Positions 1 to 9,170 of a DNA stretch of 64,000 nucleotides are shown piece by piece. The stretch covers positions 62,001 to 126,000 of the forward strand of contig NZ_PXYK01000008.1 of the NCBI RefSeq assembly GCF_003012745.1, given 5' to 3'. The DNA comes from Kumtagia ephedrae (GTDB taxonomy: Bacteria; Pseudomonadota; Alphaproteobacteria; Rhizobiales; Rhizobiaceae). The number at the start of each line of letters is the position of its first letter. Within the stretch, counting starts at the first letter, position 1. The translations under genes were made by a program, and so were the position numbers. Under the pieces are notes generated by a model. That model saw only the letters and a list, made by a program, of their open reading frames with translations, did no database searches and was not told where the DNA came from.

Positions 1-47
1 CTCAGCCAAATCCTGCACTAAGCGGCCAACGACGGAATTGCCTTGAG

Positions 48-70
48 CCCGGCGCAATCGCCGGGTTTTT
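48..70 (+). terminator. Rho-independent terminator of a gene left of the window
   Basis: A 7-bp GC-only stem (CCCGGCG / CGCCGGG, 48-54 and 59-65) closes a CAAT loop and is followed directly by five T residues. It reads on the plus strand and would end a transcript entering from outside the window. Confidence 0.7.
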
Positions 71-110
71 CCGGCGCGGGCCTGCGAATCGCGCGGATAC
101 GGGCGGGGAG

Positions 111-785
111 ATGGGAATGAGGCGGCTTTTCCGCATGATGGCGTGGGCCGTCGGCCTGTTCGCGGCGGTGGTCGCGCTGGGCGCGCTGGTGCCGCGGCCG
201 CTGCTCGGGGTGGCGGCCGACGAAGGGCCGAAGACGCGCCGGATTCTTGTGCTGTCCAACCCGATCCACACCGACATCGCCGTGCCGGTGGACGACGAGG
301 TGCTGGAGACCTTCGGCTTCCTGCTGCGCGACGGCATGCCGCTCGACGCGCCGGAGGTCAAGTATCTCGTGTTCGGCCGCGGCAGCCGTGAATTCTACAT
401 CGCCACGCCGACCTGGGACCAGTTGCGGTCGCTGCCCCTGCTGCGCGGCCTGACGCTCGACCGCGCGGCCATGCACATCGACATCGCCGGCGCCATCGCC
501 GAACCGCATACCGATGTCGCCGGCTTCGAGGTCGGCGAGCGGCAGTTCACCGCGATGCTGGCCTTCATCCGCGACAGCTTTTTCGACGACGCCGAAGGGC
601 CGCTGATCATTCCAGGCGTCGGCTACGGCCGCTTCGACAAGTTCTACGAGGCCGACGGCACTTTCACCGCGCTGCTCGGCTGCAACACCTAGACGGCCCG
701 CGCCTTGCGCGAGGCCGGCATCACCACCGGCCTGTGGAATCCGCTGCCGGCGACGCTGCGCTGGTCGCTCGACCTGTACAATTGA
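111..785 (+). pseudogene. DUF2459 (TIGR02117-like) protein interrupted by an in-frame TAG
   Basis: The frame opens at ATG 111 with a hydrophobic N-terminal segment (residues 7-30), followed by a domain resembling the DUF2459/TIGR02117 family of unknown function. It stops at TAG 690-692 straight after Leu-Gly-Cys-Asn-Thr. The same frame then continues without frameshift for 30 more codons to TGA 783-785, reading Thr-Ala-Arg-Ala-Leu-Arg-Glu-Ala-Gly, which is how this family normally continues after Cys-Asn-Thr-Trp. TAG therefore most simply replaces a TGG tryptophan codon. The intact protein would be 224 residues. It is either a recent nonsense mutation or a base-call error. The family assignment is from memory of the conserved C-terminus. 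Confidence 0.75.
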
Positions 786-794
786 GGCCGGTGC

Positions 795-2021
795 TCAGCC
801 GGGCTTGTTCTCCGGCCCGTAGAGCCAATCCAGATCGGCCATCAGCTTTTCGGGCGCCCGCAGGGCGAGCGCGAGATCGCGCGCCAGCGCGACCGGCCCG
901 GCCGCATGCCAGACGAAGCGGTTGAAGGCGCCGCGCCGGGCGACGCGGCTGATGCGCGGGCGGCGTGACGCCTCCCAGTCCGCCAGCGCCTCGGCAAGCC
1001 TGTCCGGCCGCGCCGCGACGAAGGCGGCAAGCGTGTCCGCATCCTCGATCGCCATAGCCGCCCCCTGCGCGGCGAACGGCGTCATCGCATGCGCCGCGTC
1101 GCCGATCAGCGTGAGGCCGCCGGGATCGGTCCAGCGATGGTTGTCGTCGGCGGTATGGATCGGCCACGCCGTCCATGCCGCGTCGTCGTCGGCGAGCGCG
1201 GCGAGGGGGCGTGCCGTATGCTCCATCGCCCGGCGCAGCGGCTCCGGGTCGGTTTTGGCGGACCAGTCCTCGGCCAGGCTCCTGCCCGGCGTGAAGGCCA
1301 CGAGGTTGACTTCGGCGCTGGCCCGCACCGGATAGGCGACGAGGTGAAAGCCCGGATGCAGGAAGGCGTTGACCGCGCTGCCGAGCGACAGGCCGGCGGC
1401 CAGCGGATGGTTGGCGGAGAGCGTACGGCGCCAGGCGACATGGCCTGCAAAGCGGCTCATGCCACCCGCCGGGTGCATCTTTTGGCGCAGCCCGGACCAC
1501 ACGCCGTCGGCGCCGACGACCAGCCGGCCCACGACGGTCTGCAAGGGACCGCCGTGCACGGCGTCGCCGGTTTGAACGGACGTCGCCGCGCCATCAGCGC
1601 CGGCCGTCATGCCGAGCACAGTGGCGCCGGTCTCGATCCTGATCGTGCCGTGGCGCGCGATCGCCGCCAGCAGTACCGCCTGTAGATCGGCGCGGTGGAC
1701 GACCAGATAAGGCGCCCCCCAGCGCGCTTCCGCCTGCTCGCCGAGCGGGACGCGGGCGAGTTCCCGCAGATCCCTGGCACGGCGCAGCACGATGGCGGGC
1801 GGACGGACGGCGACGGCTTCGATGTCGCCAAGCACGCCCAACCGGCCGAGGATGCGCGTCGCGTTGGGGGAGAGTTGCAGCCCGGCGCCGATGTCGCGCA
1901 GTTCCGGCGAGCGCTCGAACACCCGGACGGGAAAGCCGCGTGTGGAAAAGGCGAGCGCCGCGGTAAGCCCGGCGATGCCGGCGCCGGCGACGATGATGTC
2001 GGACGGGTGGTCGACGGGCAC
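795..2021 (-). CDS. FAD-dependent aromatic monooxygenase (salicylate hydroxylase-like)
   Basis: A 408-residue class A flavoprotein monooxygenase. Visible motifs are the dinucleotide-binding GAGIAG at residues 13-18 followed by an acidic FAD-ribose contact (FER, 36-38), the GADG motif at 170-173, and [14 protein letters not shown] at 307-320, which binds the FAD ribityl and phosphate. Such enzymes hydroxylate aromatic acids with NAD(P)H and O2. This type resembles salicylate and 3-hydroxybenzoate 6-hydroxylases, but the substrate cannot be read from sequence. The start is GTG at 2021. It lies 22 bp downstream of the CHCC zinc-finger gene and is probably co-transcribed with it. Confidence 0.85.
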   Translation of the reverse strand: MPVDHPSDIIVAGAGIAGLTAALAFSTRGFPVRVFERSPELRDIGAGLQLSPNATRILGRLGVLGDIEAVAVRPPAIVLRRARDLRELARVPLGEQAEARWGAPYLVVHRADLQAVLLAAIARHGTIRIETGATVLGMTAGADGAATSVQTGDAVHGGPLQTVVGRLVVGADGVWSGLRQKMHPAGGMSRFAGHVAWRRTLSANHPLAAGLSLGSAVNAFLHPGFHLVAYPVRASAEVNLVAFTPGRSLAEDWSAKTDPEPLRRAMEHTARPLAALADDDAAWTAWPIHTADDNHRWTDPGGLTLIGDAAHAMTPFAAQGAAMAIEDADTLAAFVAARPDRLAEALADWEASRRPRISRVARRGAFNRFVWHAAGPVALARDLALALRAPEKLMADLDWLYGPENKPG

Positions 2022-2043
2022 CGCGGCCCCGCCGGGCCGTGGG

Positions 2044-2292
2044 TCAGGCTGCCGAACGCTGGTGGTAAAAGCAGCCGTCGGGGCGCGTCTCGGTCGCCTT
2101 CAGCGCCGGGTCGTAGCGGAAGAGCGTCGAGCAGTAGGGGCAGACCTTCTCGTCCTCGACGCCCATGTCGAGGAAGACATGCGGATGGTCGAAGGGCGGA
2201 TTGGCGCCCACGCACATGAACTCCTTGACGCCGATGTCGATCGCCGCATGCCCCGCGTCGTTCTGGAAATGGGGAATGGAACCGCCGGCCAT
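2044..2292 (-). CDS. CHCC-type zinc-finger protein (NDUFS6-like domain)
   Basis: An 82-residue protein with the Cys-His-Cys-Cys zinc site of the zf-CHCC family: Cys27, His36, Cys51 and Cys54, the last pair in Cys-Pro-Tyr-Cys. The same fold occurs in the NDUFS6 accessory subunit of mitochondrial complex I, and alphaproteobacteria carry free-standing versions. An AGGAG ribosome site lies five bases before the ATG. It is divergent from ppk across a 150-bp gap. A role in complex I biogenesis is an inference from homology only. Confidence 0.85.
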   Translation of the reverse strand: MAGGSIPHFQNDAGHAAIDIGVKEFMCVGANPPFDHPHVFLDMGVEDEKVCPYCSTLFRYDPALKATETRPDGCFYHQRSAA

Positions 2293-2361
2293 CGCTGTCT
2301 CCTGAAAGTTCTGGCAGCCTCTTATCAGGCTCGATGCCGTCCGCCAATCGTCTTGCGCTTT

Positions 2362-2379
2362 CTGAAATCAAACTGTCAC
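2362..2379 (+). promoter_or_regulatory. Candidate Pho box upstream of ppk
   Basis: Two 7-bp half-sites in direct repeat, CTGAAAT and CTGTCAC, are spaced 11 bp start to start with a CAAA spacer. This is the PhoB box layout (CTGTCAT-N4-CTGTCAY). The second half-site matches fully and the first 5 of 7. A further CTGTCAG follows at 2386. The site ends 63 bp before the ppk start codon, and ppk belongs to the Pho regulon in many proteobacteria. Confidence 0.55.
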
Positions 2380-2442
2380 ATTCGCCTGTCAGGAGGTAGG
2401 CTTGCCGCGTTAGGTGCGGGCGATAGCCGGGGTTTTGCCGCC

Positions 2443-4665
2443 ATGAACGAACTGAGACCATTGCAGACCGAGTTCGCGACCGCCGAGGTGCCGGCGGGCG
2501 ACGCGGCCGCGGGCAATCCCGACCGTTTCGTCAACCGCGAGTTCTCGTGGCTGCAGTTCAACCGCCGGGTGCTGGAGGAATCGCAGAACGATCATCATCC
2601 GCTGCTGGAGCGCGTGCGCTTCCTGTCGATCTCCGCCGCCAATCTCGACGAGTTCTTCATGGTGCGCGTCGCCGGCCTTGCCGGCCAGGTGCGCGAGGGC
2701 ATCACGCTGCGCAGCCCGGACGGGCGCACGCCCGAGCAGCAGCTCGAGCAGTTGCTGCTCGAGGTCAGCCGTCTGCAGGAGGACCAGCAGACCAGCCTCG
2801 CCGCGCTGATGGTGCTGCTGAAGGCCGAGGGAATAGAGACCCTGACGGCCGAGGCGCTGACCAGGGAGGAGCAGGCCTGGCTGGAGGACCATTTCCAGGA
2901 GCAGATTTTTCCGGTGATGACGCCGTTGTCGATCGACCCCGCGCATCCGTTCCCGTTCATTCCCAATCTCGGCTTCTCGATCGCTCTCCACCTGAGGCAT
3001 CTGAAGGATCGCGAGGAGATGAACGCCCTGCTGAGGCTGCCGGTGGCGCTGAAGCGCTACATCCGGCTGCCGGACGGCAAGTCGGCCAACGGCAAGTCCA
3101 AGGTGCGCTTCATCCCGCTCGAGGAGGCGGTCGGCATCTTCATCGGCCGGCTGTTTCCGGGCTACGAGCTGCAAGGCTCCGGCACCTTCCGCCTCATCCG
3201 CGACAGCGACATCGAGGTCGAGGAGGAATCGGAGGATCTGGTGCGGCTGTTCGAGACGGCGCTGAAGCGGCGCCGGCGCGGCTCGGTCATCCGCATCGAG
3301 TTCGACGGCCGCATGCCGGCGGAGCTGCGCGATTTCGTCGCCGGCGAGCTCGGCGTGTCGTCGAGCCGAATCAGCGTCATCGACGGTCCGCTGGCGCTCG
3401 GCCAGATTTCCGAGATCGTCGCCGTCGCCCGCGACGACCTGAAGTTCGTGCCGTACAATCCGCGCTTTCCCGAGCGCATCCGCGAGCATCGCGGCGATTG
3501 TTTCGCGGCGATCCGCGAGAAGGACATCGTCGTCCACCATCCCTACGAGTCCTTCGACGTGGTGGTGCAGTTCCTGCGCCAGGCCGCCGTCGATCCGGAC
3601 GTCGTCGCGATCAAGCAGACGCTCTACCGCACCTCCAACGACAGCCCGATCGTGCGCGCGCTGGTGGATGCCGCCGAGGCCGGCAAGTCGGTCACCGCGT
3701 TGGTCGAACTCAAGGCGCGCTTCGACGAGGAAGCCAACATCCGCTGGGCCCGCGACCTGGAGCGCGCTGGCGTGCAGGTGGTATTCGGCTTCCTCGAGCT
3801 GAAGACCCATGCCAAGATGTCGCTGGTGGTGCGCCGCGAGGACGGCCGGCTGCGCAACTACGTGCATCTCGGCACCGGCAACTACCATCCGATCACCGCG
3901 CGCATCTACACCGACCTGTCGTTCTTCACGACCGACCCGCGTATCGCCCGCGACGTCGCCCACATCTTCAACTACATCACCGGCTATGCCGAGCCTGCCG
4001 AGGAGATGGCGATCGCCATGTCGCCGCTGACGCTGCGCAGCCGCATCCTCAAGCACATAGCCGACGAGATCGAGCACGCCCGCGGCGGGCGCCCGGCGCG
4101 CATCTGGATGAAGATGAATTCGCTCGTCGATCCGACGGTCATCGACGCGCTCTACGAGGCGAGCCGCAACGGCGTCGAGATCGACCTCGTGGTGCGCGGC
4201 ATCTGCTGCCTCAGGCCGCAGGTGCCGGGCCTCTCCGACAACATCCGGGTGAAGTCGATCGTCGGCCGTTTCCTCGAACACAGCCGCATCTTCTGCTTCG
4301 GCAACGGCCACGGCCTGCCGGACGACGAGGCCATCCTCTATATCAGCTCGGCCGACATGATGCCGCGCAATCTCGACCGCCGCGTCGAGACCCTGGTGCC
4401 CATCACCAATCCCACTGTGCATGAACAGGTGCTGGGCCAGATCATGCTCGGCAACATCATGGACAACCAGCAGAGCTTTGAAGTATTGCCTGACGGCACC
4501 TCGCGGCGGATCGCGCCGGACGAGGGCGAGGAACCGTTCAACGCCCAGGAATATTTCATGACCAATCCCAGCCTGTCCGGGCGCGGCGTTGCGCTCAAGA
4601 GCCACGCTCCCAAGCAGATCGCTCCGTTCCGTCGTCGCAAGAAGGCGGCTGCGACCGCCACCTGA
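2443..4665 (+). CDS. ppk: Polyphosphate kinase 1
   Basis: A 740-residue PPK1, which reversibly polymerises the gamma-phosphate of ATP into polyphosphate. The N-terminal domain begins [16 protein letters not shown], typical of the family. The two catalytic histidines are visible: His456 in Lys-Thr-His-Ala-Lys-Met, the autophosphorylated residue, and His613 in Leu-Glu-His-Ser-Arg. The frame is open far upstream, but ATG 2443 is the start that gives family length. Its stop shares one base with the ppx start (TGATG), so kinase and exopolyphosphatase are translationally coupled. A candidate Pho box precedes it. Confidence 0.97.
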   Translation: MNELRPLQTEFATAEVPAGDAAAGNPDRFVNREFSWLQFNRRVLEESQNDHHPLLERVRFLSISAANLDEFFMVRVAGLAGQVREGITLRSPDGRTPEQQLEQLLLEVSRLQEDQQTSLAALMVLLKAEGIETLTAEALTREEQAWLEDHFQEQIFPVMTPLSIDPAHPFPFIPNLGFSIALHLRHLKDREEMNALLRLPVALKRYIRLPDGKSANGKSKVRFIPLEEAVGIFIGRLFPGYELQGSGTFRLIRDSDIEVEEESEDLVRLFETALKRRRRGSVIRIEFDGRMPAELRDFVAGELGVSSSRISVIDGPLALGQISEIVAVARDDLKFVPYNPRFPERIREHRGDCFAAIREKDIVVHHPYESFDVVVQFLRQAAVDPDVVAIKQTLYRTSNDSPIVRALVDAAEAGKSVTALVELKARFDEEANIRWARDLERAGVQVVFGFLELKTHAKMSLVVRREDGRLRNYVHLGTGNYHPITARIYTDLSFFTTDPRIARDVAHIFNYITGYAEPAEEMAIAMSPLTLRSRILKHIADEIEHARGGRPARIWMKMNSLVDPTVIDALYEASRNGVEIDLVVRGICCLRPQVPGLSDNIRVKSIVGRFLEHSRIFCFGNGHGLPDDEAILYISSADMMPRNLDRRVETLVPITNPTVHEQVLGQIMLGNIMDNQQSFEVLPDGTSRRIAPDEGEEPFNAQEYFMTNPSLSGRGVALKSHAPKQIAPFRRRKKAAATAT

Positions 4666-6179
4666 TGCAGTCGCAATCGCAAGGTCGGCTGCAGGATCGC
4701 AGTCCGGTCTCCATCATCGACATCGGGTCGAACTCGATCCGCCTCGTCATCTACGAGGGGATCGCCCGCTCGCCCACGGTGCTCTTCAACGAGAAGATGC
4801 TGGCCGGTCTCGGCCGCGGCATCGTCTCCACCGGCAAGCTCGATCCCGAGGGCGTCACCCGCGCCGTCGATGAGTTCCGCCGCTTCCGCGCCTTGTCGGA
4901 ACAGGCAGGGGCGGGTGAGCCCTATGTGATCGCCACGGCGGCGGCGCGCGAGGCCGTCAACGGCCCGGATTTCATCCACCGGGCCGAGGAGATCCTCGGA
5001 ACCGGCATCCGCGTGCTCAGCGGCCGCGAGGAGGCTCATTATTCGGCTCTCGGCGTGGTCTCCGGCTTCCATCCGGCCCAGGGAATCGCCGGCGATCTCG
5101 GCGGCGGCAGCCTGGAACTGGTCGATGTCGACGGCGATCGGATCGGCGACGGCATCACCCTGCCGCTTGGCGGCCTCAGGCTGCAGGACATGGCGAAGAA
5201 TTCGCTTGCCGCCGCCGCGAAGATCGCCCGCGACGAGCTTGCCAGAGCGAAGCTGCTCAAGGCGGGGGAGGGACGCGCCTTCTATGCGGTCGGCGGCACC
5301 TGGCGAAATCTGGCGCGGCTGCACATGAACGCCACCAGCTATCCGCTGGCGGTGATGCACCACTACGAGATGGGCATCGAAAGCTCTCTTTCCTTCCTGC
5401 GCCAGGTCGCCAGGGGCGAGGTCGAGAAGATCAAGGGCATCGAGGGCGTCTCGAAGAACCGGCGGGCGCTGCTGCCTTATGGCGCGGCGGTGCTGCTGGA
5501 GATCATCGCGGCGATGAAGCCATCGAAGATCGTCGTCTCGGCGCTCGGCGTGCGCGAGGGTTTTCTCTATTCGCTGCTGTCGGCGCAGGAGCAGCGCGCC
5601 GACCCGCTCATCTCGGCTTCGGAGGAACTTGCGCTGCTCAGGGCCCGCTCGGTCACGCATGCGCGCGAACTGGCGGAATGGACGGGCTACTCCTTCGCCG
5701 CCTTCGGCCTCGACGAGACCGAGGAGGAGACGCGCTACCGGCGCGCGGCGTGCCTGCTGGCCGACATCGGCTGGCGTGCGCATCCCGAATACCGCGGCAC
5801 CCAGTCGCTCAACATCATCGCGCACGCCTCCTTCATCGGCGTCGACCATCCCGGCCGCGCTTTCCTGGCGCTGACCAATTATTTCCGCCACGAGGGCGTC
5901 TTCCAGGATTCCGGAGTCGCCGAGATCGCAAAACTGGCGACGCCGCGCTACCTTGAGCGCGCGCGCCTGCTGGGCGCGATGATGCGTGTGGTTTACCTGC
6001 TTTCGGCATCGATGCCGGGCGTCATCCCCCGGCTCAGATGGGAAGCCCGCGCGAACGGCGTCTTGGCCCTGGTGGTGCCGAAGGATCTGGCGGGCCTTGC
6101 CGGCGAACGCCCCGCCGGACGGCTCGGTCACCTTGCCCGCGTGACCGGCCGCAAGCTGGAACTGGCGATCGGGGAGTAG
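4665..6179 (+). CDS. ppx: Exopolyphosphatase (Ppx/GppA family)
   Basis: A 504-residue member of the actin-like ASKHA phosphatase superfamily. The phosphate-1 loop appears near residue 18 (IDIGSNSIRLVIYEG) and the second phosphate motif as DLGGGSLELVDVDG. It hydrolyses terminal phosphate from polyphosphate, opposing the Ppk encoded just upstream. The start codon overlaps the ppk stop by one base. GppA-type pppGpp phosphatase activity is an alternative within the same family, but pairing with ppk favours exopolyphosphatase. Confidence 0.93.
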   Translation: MQSQSQGRLQDRSPVSIIDIGSNSIRLVIYEGIARSPTVLFNEKMLAGLGRGIVSTGKLDPEGVTRAVDEFRRFRALSEQAGAGEPYVIATAAAREAVNGPDFIHRAEEILGTGIRVLSGREEAHYSALGVVSGFHPAQGIAGDLGGGSLELVDVDGDRIGDGITLPLGGLRLQDMAKNSLAAAAKIARDELARAKLLKAGEGRAFYAVGGTWRNLARLHMNATSYPLAVMHHYEMGIESSLSFLRQVARGEVEKIKGIEGVSKNRRALLPYGAAVLLEIIAAMKPSKIVVSALGVREGFLYSLLSAQEQRADPLISASEELALLRARSVTHARELAEWTGYSFAAFGLDETEEETRYRRAACLLADIGWRAHPEYRGTQSLNIIAHASFIGVDHPGRAFLALTNYFRHEGVFQDSGVAEIAKLATPRYLERARLLGAMMRVVYLLSASMPGVIPRLRWEARANGVLALVVPKDLAGLAGERPAGRLGHLARVTGRKLELAIGE

Positions 6180-6222
6180 CGGGGGCGTCTCGCGGTGGAA
6201 TGGCGGCCGGGCTGTCGCCCGC

Positions 6223-6462
6223 CTATGAGGGGCGTTGTGTCCGAGGGCGGGCGGATACCGTCGCGTTGGCTTCGATGATCGCGTCCAGACCCTCCTCGAG
6301 TTGCAGGGGATCGATCGCGCCTTGCCGGAAAAGCTGCATGACCAGGTATGCGATGTGGTCGCGCGCCGGACCGTCTGCGACCCGGTGCTCGCGGCAGTAA
6401 TCGTCGACGGCTTTCGTCAGGATGCGCAACTCGGCGGAATTCGCCATCCCATTGGCGGTCAT
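6223..6462 (-). CDS. Small conserved hypothetical protein
   Basis: A 79-residue soluble protein, mostly predicted helical, with an Arg-Ala-Thr-rich tail. The frame is open upstream to 6546, but the ATG at 6462 is preceded by GGGGAGG at about seven bases, so I place the start there. I recognise no domain. It is convergent with ppx. Codon use matches the neighbours, which supports a real gene. Confidence 0.6.
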   Translation of the reverse strand: MTANGMANSAELRILTKAVDDYCREHRVADGPARDHIAYLVMQLFRQGAIDPLQLEEGLDAIIEANATVSARPRTQRPS

Positions 6463-6654
6463 GCCATGCCTCCCCACAGCCGGCGAAAGCATGATCTGCT
6501 CTTTCAAGCGCCCTGTATGCCACTGGAGACCGGGGCGACGGTCCATTCTATGTAGTTTGCCAAATCGGCACCATGAAAAAGCGATGCAGGCGAGAGGAAA
6601 ATAGCTGCCAATTCCCGGCCGGGCGACTTGAATGTCGTTCGTCTCGGCGCGGGG

Positions 6655-7056
6655 CTAAGGCCACGCCACGTCGATCGAGAACCGTCCGGGGCCGGCCAAT
6701 GCGAGGGCCAGGAAGCCGCCGGCGAGGCCGATATCCTTGAGCAGCGCCTGCATGTGCATGAAGGCCAGCGCCGGATCGTCGCCGTCCTGGCCGGCATGAC
6801 CGAGCGCTCCGGCGATGAGGCAGAACGCGGCGAGCAACACTGCCGCGATGCGGGTCTGCAACCCCGCCACCACGCACAGGCCGGCGATCAGCTCGAACAG
6901 CCCCGCCGCCCAGGCGAGCGCCAGCGGCGCCGGCAGGCCGAGCCCCGCGAAATAGCCGGCGGTTGCCGGGATGTCCGTGAGCTTCATGATGCCGTTGGGC
7001 AGGAATACGCAGGCGAGCAGGAAGCGGGCGATCAGGGCTGCGGCATCGACAGGCAT
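6655..7056 (-). CDS. DoxX family membrane protein
   Basis: A 133-residue protein with four hydrophobic segments. It shows the DoxX pattern: an early Phe-Leu-Pro-Asn-Gly-Ile-Met-Lys-Leu and, in the second helix, Gly-Leu-Phe-Glu-Leu-Ile-Ala-Gly. DoxX proteins are small inner-membrane proteins, some associated with quinone or thiosulfate metabolism, whose biochemistry is mostly unknown. I start at the ATG at 7056 rather than 7092 because GGAG precedes it and the membrane domain begins immediately. A second, distinct DoxX gene lies at 28.0 kb. Confidence 0.85.
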   Translation of the reverse strand: MPVDAAALIARFLLACVFLPNGIMKLTDIPATAGYFAGLGLPAPLALAWAAGLFELIAGLCVVAGLQTRIAAVLLAAFCLIAGALGHAGQDGDDPALAFMHMQALLKDIGLAGGFLALALAGPGRFSIDVAWP

Positions 7057-7168
7057 GGCACGGCTCCGGCAGGGAGCGGGAGTGTGCGCCATTGCGCGGC
7101 GGCTGTCACAGCGAATTTCGATGCCCGTGCCGGGATACCCGCGCGCTTAATGCATCTTTTGACGCCGC

Positions 7169-8104
7169 TCACCGCACGTCGCGATAATAGGGCTCGCCAA
7201 GAGCGGCAGGCGCCGCCATCAGCCGCCTGACCTTGTGCCAGGCGAGCACCGGCACGATGATCAGCGCGATGGTGCCGAGATAGGGCAGCATCGACAGGAA
7301 GGGCGCGGCGATCGGCCAGTTGCGCGCTTGGCCGACGAAGCCGAGCGAGGTGATCAGGCCGAACAGCAGCGCCGCCAGCACGGCGTTGAGCGGGCGATAT
7401 CCGGCGAAGATGACCAGCGACACGGCGATCCAGCCCCGGCCCGCCACCACGCCCTCCGACCAGGACGGCACGAAGGCGAGCGTCAGGTAGGCGCCGGAAC
7501 CGGCGGCCAGCGCGGCCCCGGCCGACACGTACCAGAACCTGATCTTTTGCACCGGGATGCCGGCGGCATCGGCGGCTGCCGGATTCTCGCCGACCGCCCT
7601 GAGATCCAGCCCGTGGCGGGTGCGGAACATCAAATGATGCAGCGCGAACGGCAGGACGATGTAGATCAGGTAGACGAGGATGTTCTGGGTGAACAGCGCT
7701 CGCCCGACCAGTGGAATGTCGCTGAGAATGGGGATGGCGATGGGCGCGAAGGTCGCCGGCGCCGGCATGCCGGAATAGGCCTTGCCGATGGTGGCTGCTA
7801 GCCCGGTGCCGATGAGCGTGAGCGCCAGGCCGCACAGGATCTGGTTGGCGCGGACATGGACCGTCGCCGTCGCGAAGATCATGCCGAAGAGGAGCCCGAC
7901 GAGCAGCGCCAGCAGGAAGCCGAGCGTCGGGCTCGGCACCGCGACCACCGTGGCGATGCCGGTGATCGCCCCCAGCGCCATCAGCCCCTCGACGCCGAGA
8001 TTGACGACGCCGACGCGCTCGGCCAGCACCTCGCCAAGGGCAGCGAGCGCCAGGACGCCGCCGGCGAGGATAGAGGTCTGCAGAAGGCCTGCGATCAGAT
8101 CCAT
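7169..8104 (-). CDS. Nucleoside-type ABC transporter permease (YufQ/NupQ-like)
   Basis: A 311-residue inner-membrane permease of the branched-chain/ribose permease superfamily, with eight or more hydrophobic segments. The Gly-Val-Val-Asn-Leu-Gly-Val-Glu-Gly stretch near residue 35 is characteristic of the second permease of BMP-dependent purine nucleoside transporters. It is the last gene of the minus-strand uptake operon, seven bases after the first permease. Substrate (nucleoside or free purine base) is inferred from the partner binding protein and the purine deaminases nearby. Confidence 0.88.
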   Translation of the reverse strand: MDLIAGLLQTSILAGGVLALAALGEVLAERVGVVNLGVEGLMALGAITGIATVVAVPSPTLGFLLALLVGLLFGMIFATATVHVRANQILCGLALTLIGTGLAATIGKAYSGMPAPATFAPIAIPILSDIPLVGRALFTQNILVYLIYIVLPFALHHLMFRTRHGLDLRAVGENPAAADAAGIPVQKIRFWYVSAGAALAAGSGAYLTLAFVPSWSEGVVAGRGWIAVSLVIFAGYRPLNAVLAALLFGLITSLGFVGQARNWPIAAPFLSMLPYLGTIALIIVPVLAWHKVRRLMAAPAALGEPYYRDVR

Positions 8105-8111
8105 GGCTCTC

Positions 8112-9170
8112 TCATGCCCCCACGGGTTTGGTCCGGGTGACCCGGTAATGGGCGAGCTCGTCGCCGATGGCGGTGAAGAAGAGGATCAGGCCTGTGATCG
8201 CCAGCACGGTCGACACGGTGATGCCCTGCGTCTGCAGGATGATCCCCGAATTGAGGATCACCGCCATCAGCGCCGCCCCCGCGAGCACGCCGAGGGCCGA
8301 GCCGCGCGCCAGGACGGCGACCATGATGCCGAGATAGCCGAAGTTGTTTGAGATGCCGCCCTGCAGCCGGTGCACCGTGCCGGCCACCTCCAGCATCCCG
8401 GCCACGCCGGCGATGGCGCCCGACAGCAGCATCACCACGATCAGGCGGCGGCGGAACGGCATGCCGGCATAACGCGCGGCCTGCGGGTTTGAGCCGGCGA
8501 TGCGGACCTCGTAGCCCCAGCGGGTGAAGTTCAGGACGGCGGCAACGAGAACCGTGAGCAGGATGGCGAGCGGAAAGCCCCAATGTACGATGCCCCAGAA
8601 TTCCGGGATGTCGTGCGGCAGCCGCGCGGTCGTGGCGAGCGCATGGCCGCTGGGGTCGAGCCACGGGCCGGTCGACACGTAGTAGACCATCAGCGTGGCG
8701 ACGAAGTTGAGCAGCAGCGTGGTGATCAGCTCGCTGACATCGGCGTAGGCGCGCGCCAGCGTCGGGACGAGGATCCAGACAAGGCCGCCCAAGGCGCCGG
8801 CGAGGAACATCAGCGGCAGCATGAGCACGGTCGGACCGGGCACGAACAGCGCCACCGCCGTGGCGGCGAAGGCGCCGGCATAGAACTGGCCCTCCGCACC
8901 GATGTTCCAGGCGCCGATCTTGAGCGCCACCGCCACCGACAGGCCGGTGAGGATCAGCGGCGTGACGAGAAGGCCGACATCCTCCAGGCCGAAGCTGGAC
9001 CCGAAGGTAGCGCCCAGCACCTGCGAGGCAAGCCTGAGCGGATCGGCGCCGCTTGCCGCCAGCACCAGCCCGGCGACGAGCAGCGCGAGCACGATGGCGA
9101 CGGCTCGCGCCGCAAGCGCGGCGGCGGGCGGGGCGGAGGGAATGCGCTGGATGCGGATGGCCATGATCAC
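8112..9170 (-). CDS. Nucleoside-type ABC transporter permease (YufP/NupP-like)
   Basis: A 352-residue permease, larger than its partner as usual in this family, with the conserved Lys-Ile-Gly-Ala-Trp-Asn-Ile-Gly-Ala-Glu-Gly-Gln stretch seen in BMP-linked permeases. The GTG start at 9170 overlaps the ATPase stop codon (GTGA). An ATG two codons later, at 9164, is a possible alternative. It would form the heterodimeric membrane channel with the product of 7169-8104. Confidence 0.9.
   Translation of the reverse strand: MIMAIRIQRIPSAPPAAALAARAVAIVLALLVAGLVLAASGADPLRLASQVLGATFGSSFGLEDVGLLVTPLILTGLSVAVALKIGAWNIGAEGQFYAGAFAATAVALFVPGPTVLMLPLMFLAGALGGLVWILVPTLARAYADVSELITTLLLNFVATLMVYYVSTGPWLDPSGHALATTARLPHDIPEFWGIVHWGFPLAILLTVLVAAVLNFTRWGYEVRIAGSNPQAARYAGMPFRRRLIVVMLLSGAIAGVAGMLEVAGTVHRLQGGISNNFGYLGIMVAVLARGSALGVLAGAALMAVILNSGIILQTQGITVSTVLAITGLILFFTAIGDELAHYRVTRTKPVGA

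Noticed and set aside
2410..4605. A 731-codon open frame antisense to ppk, and similar long antisense frames opposite ppx, groEL and the fused Mo hydroxylase
   Set aside because: They are shadows of strongly coding GC-rich genes in the opposite phase, show no domain, and have His/Arg/Leu-rich composition typical of such artefacts.
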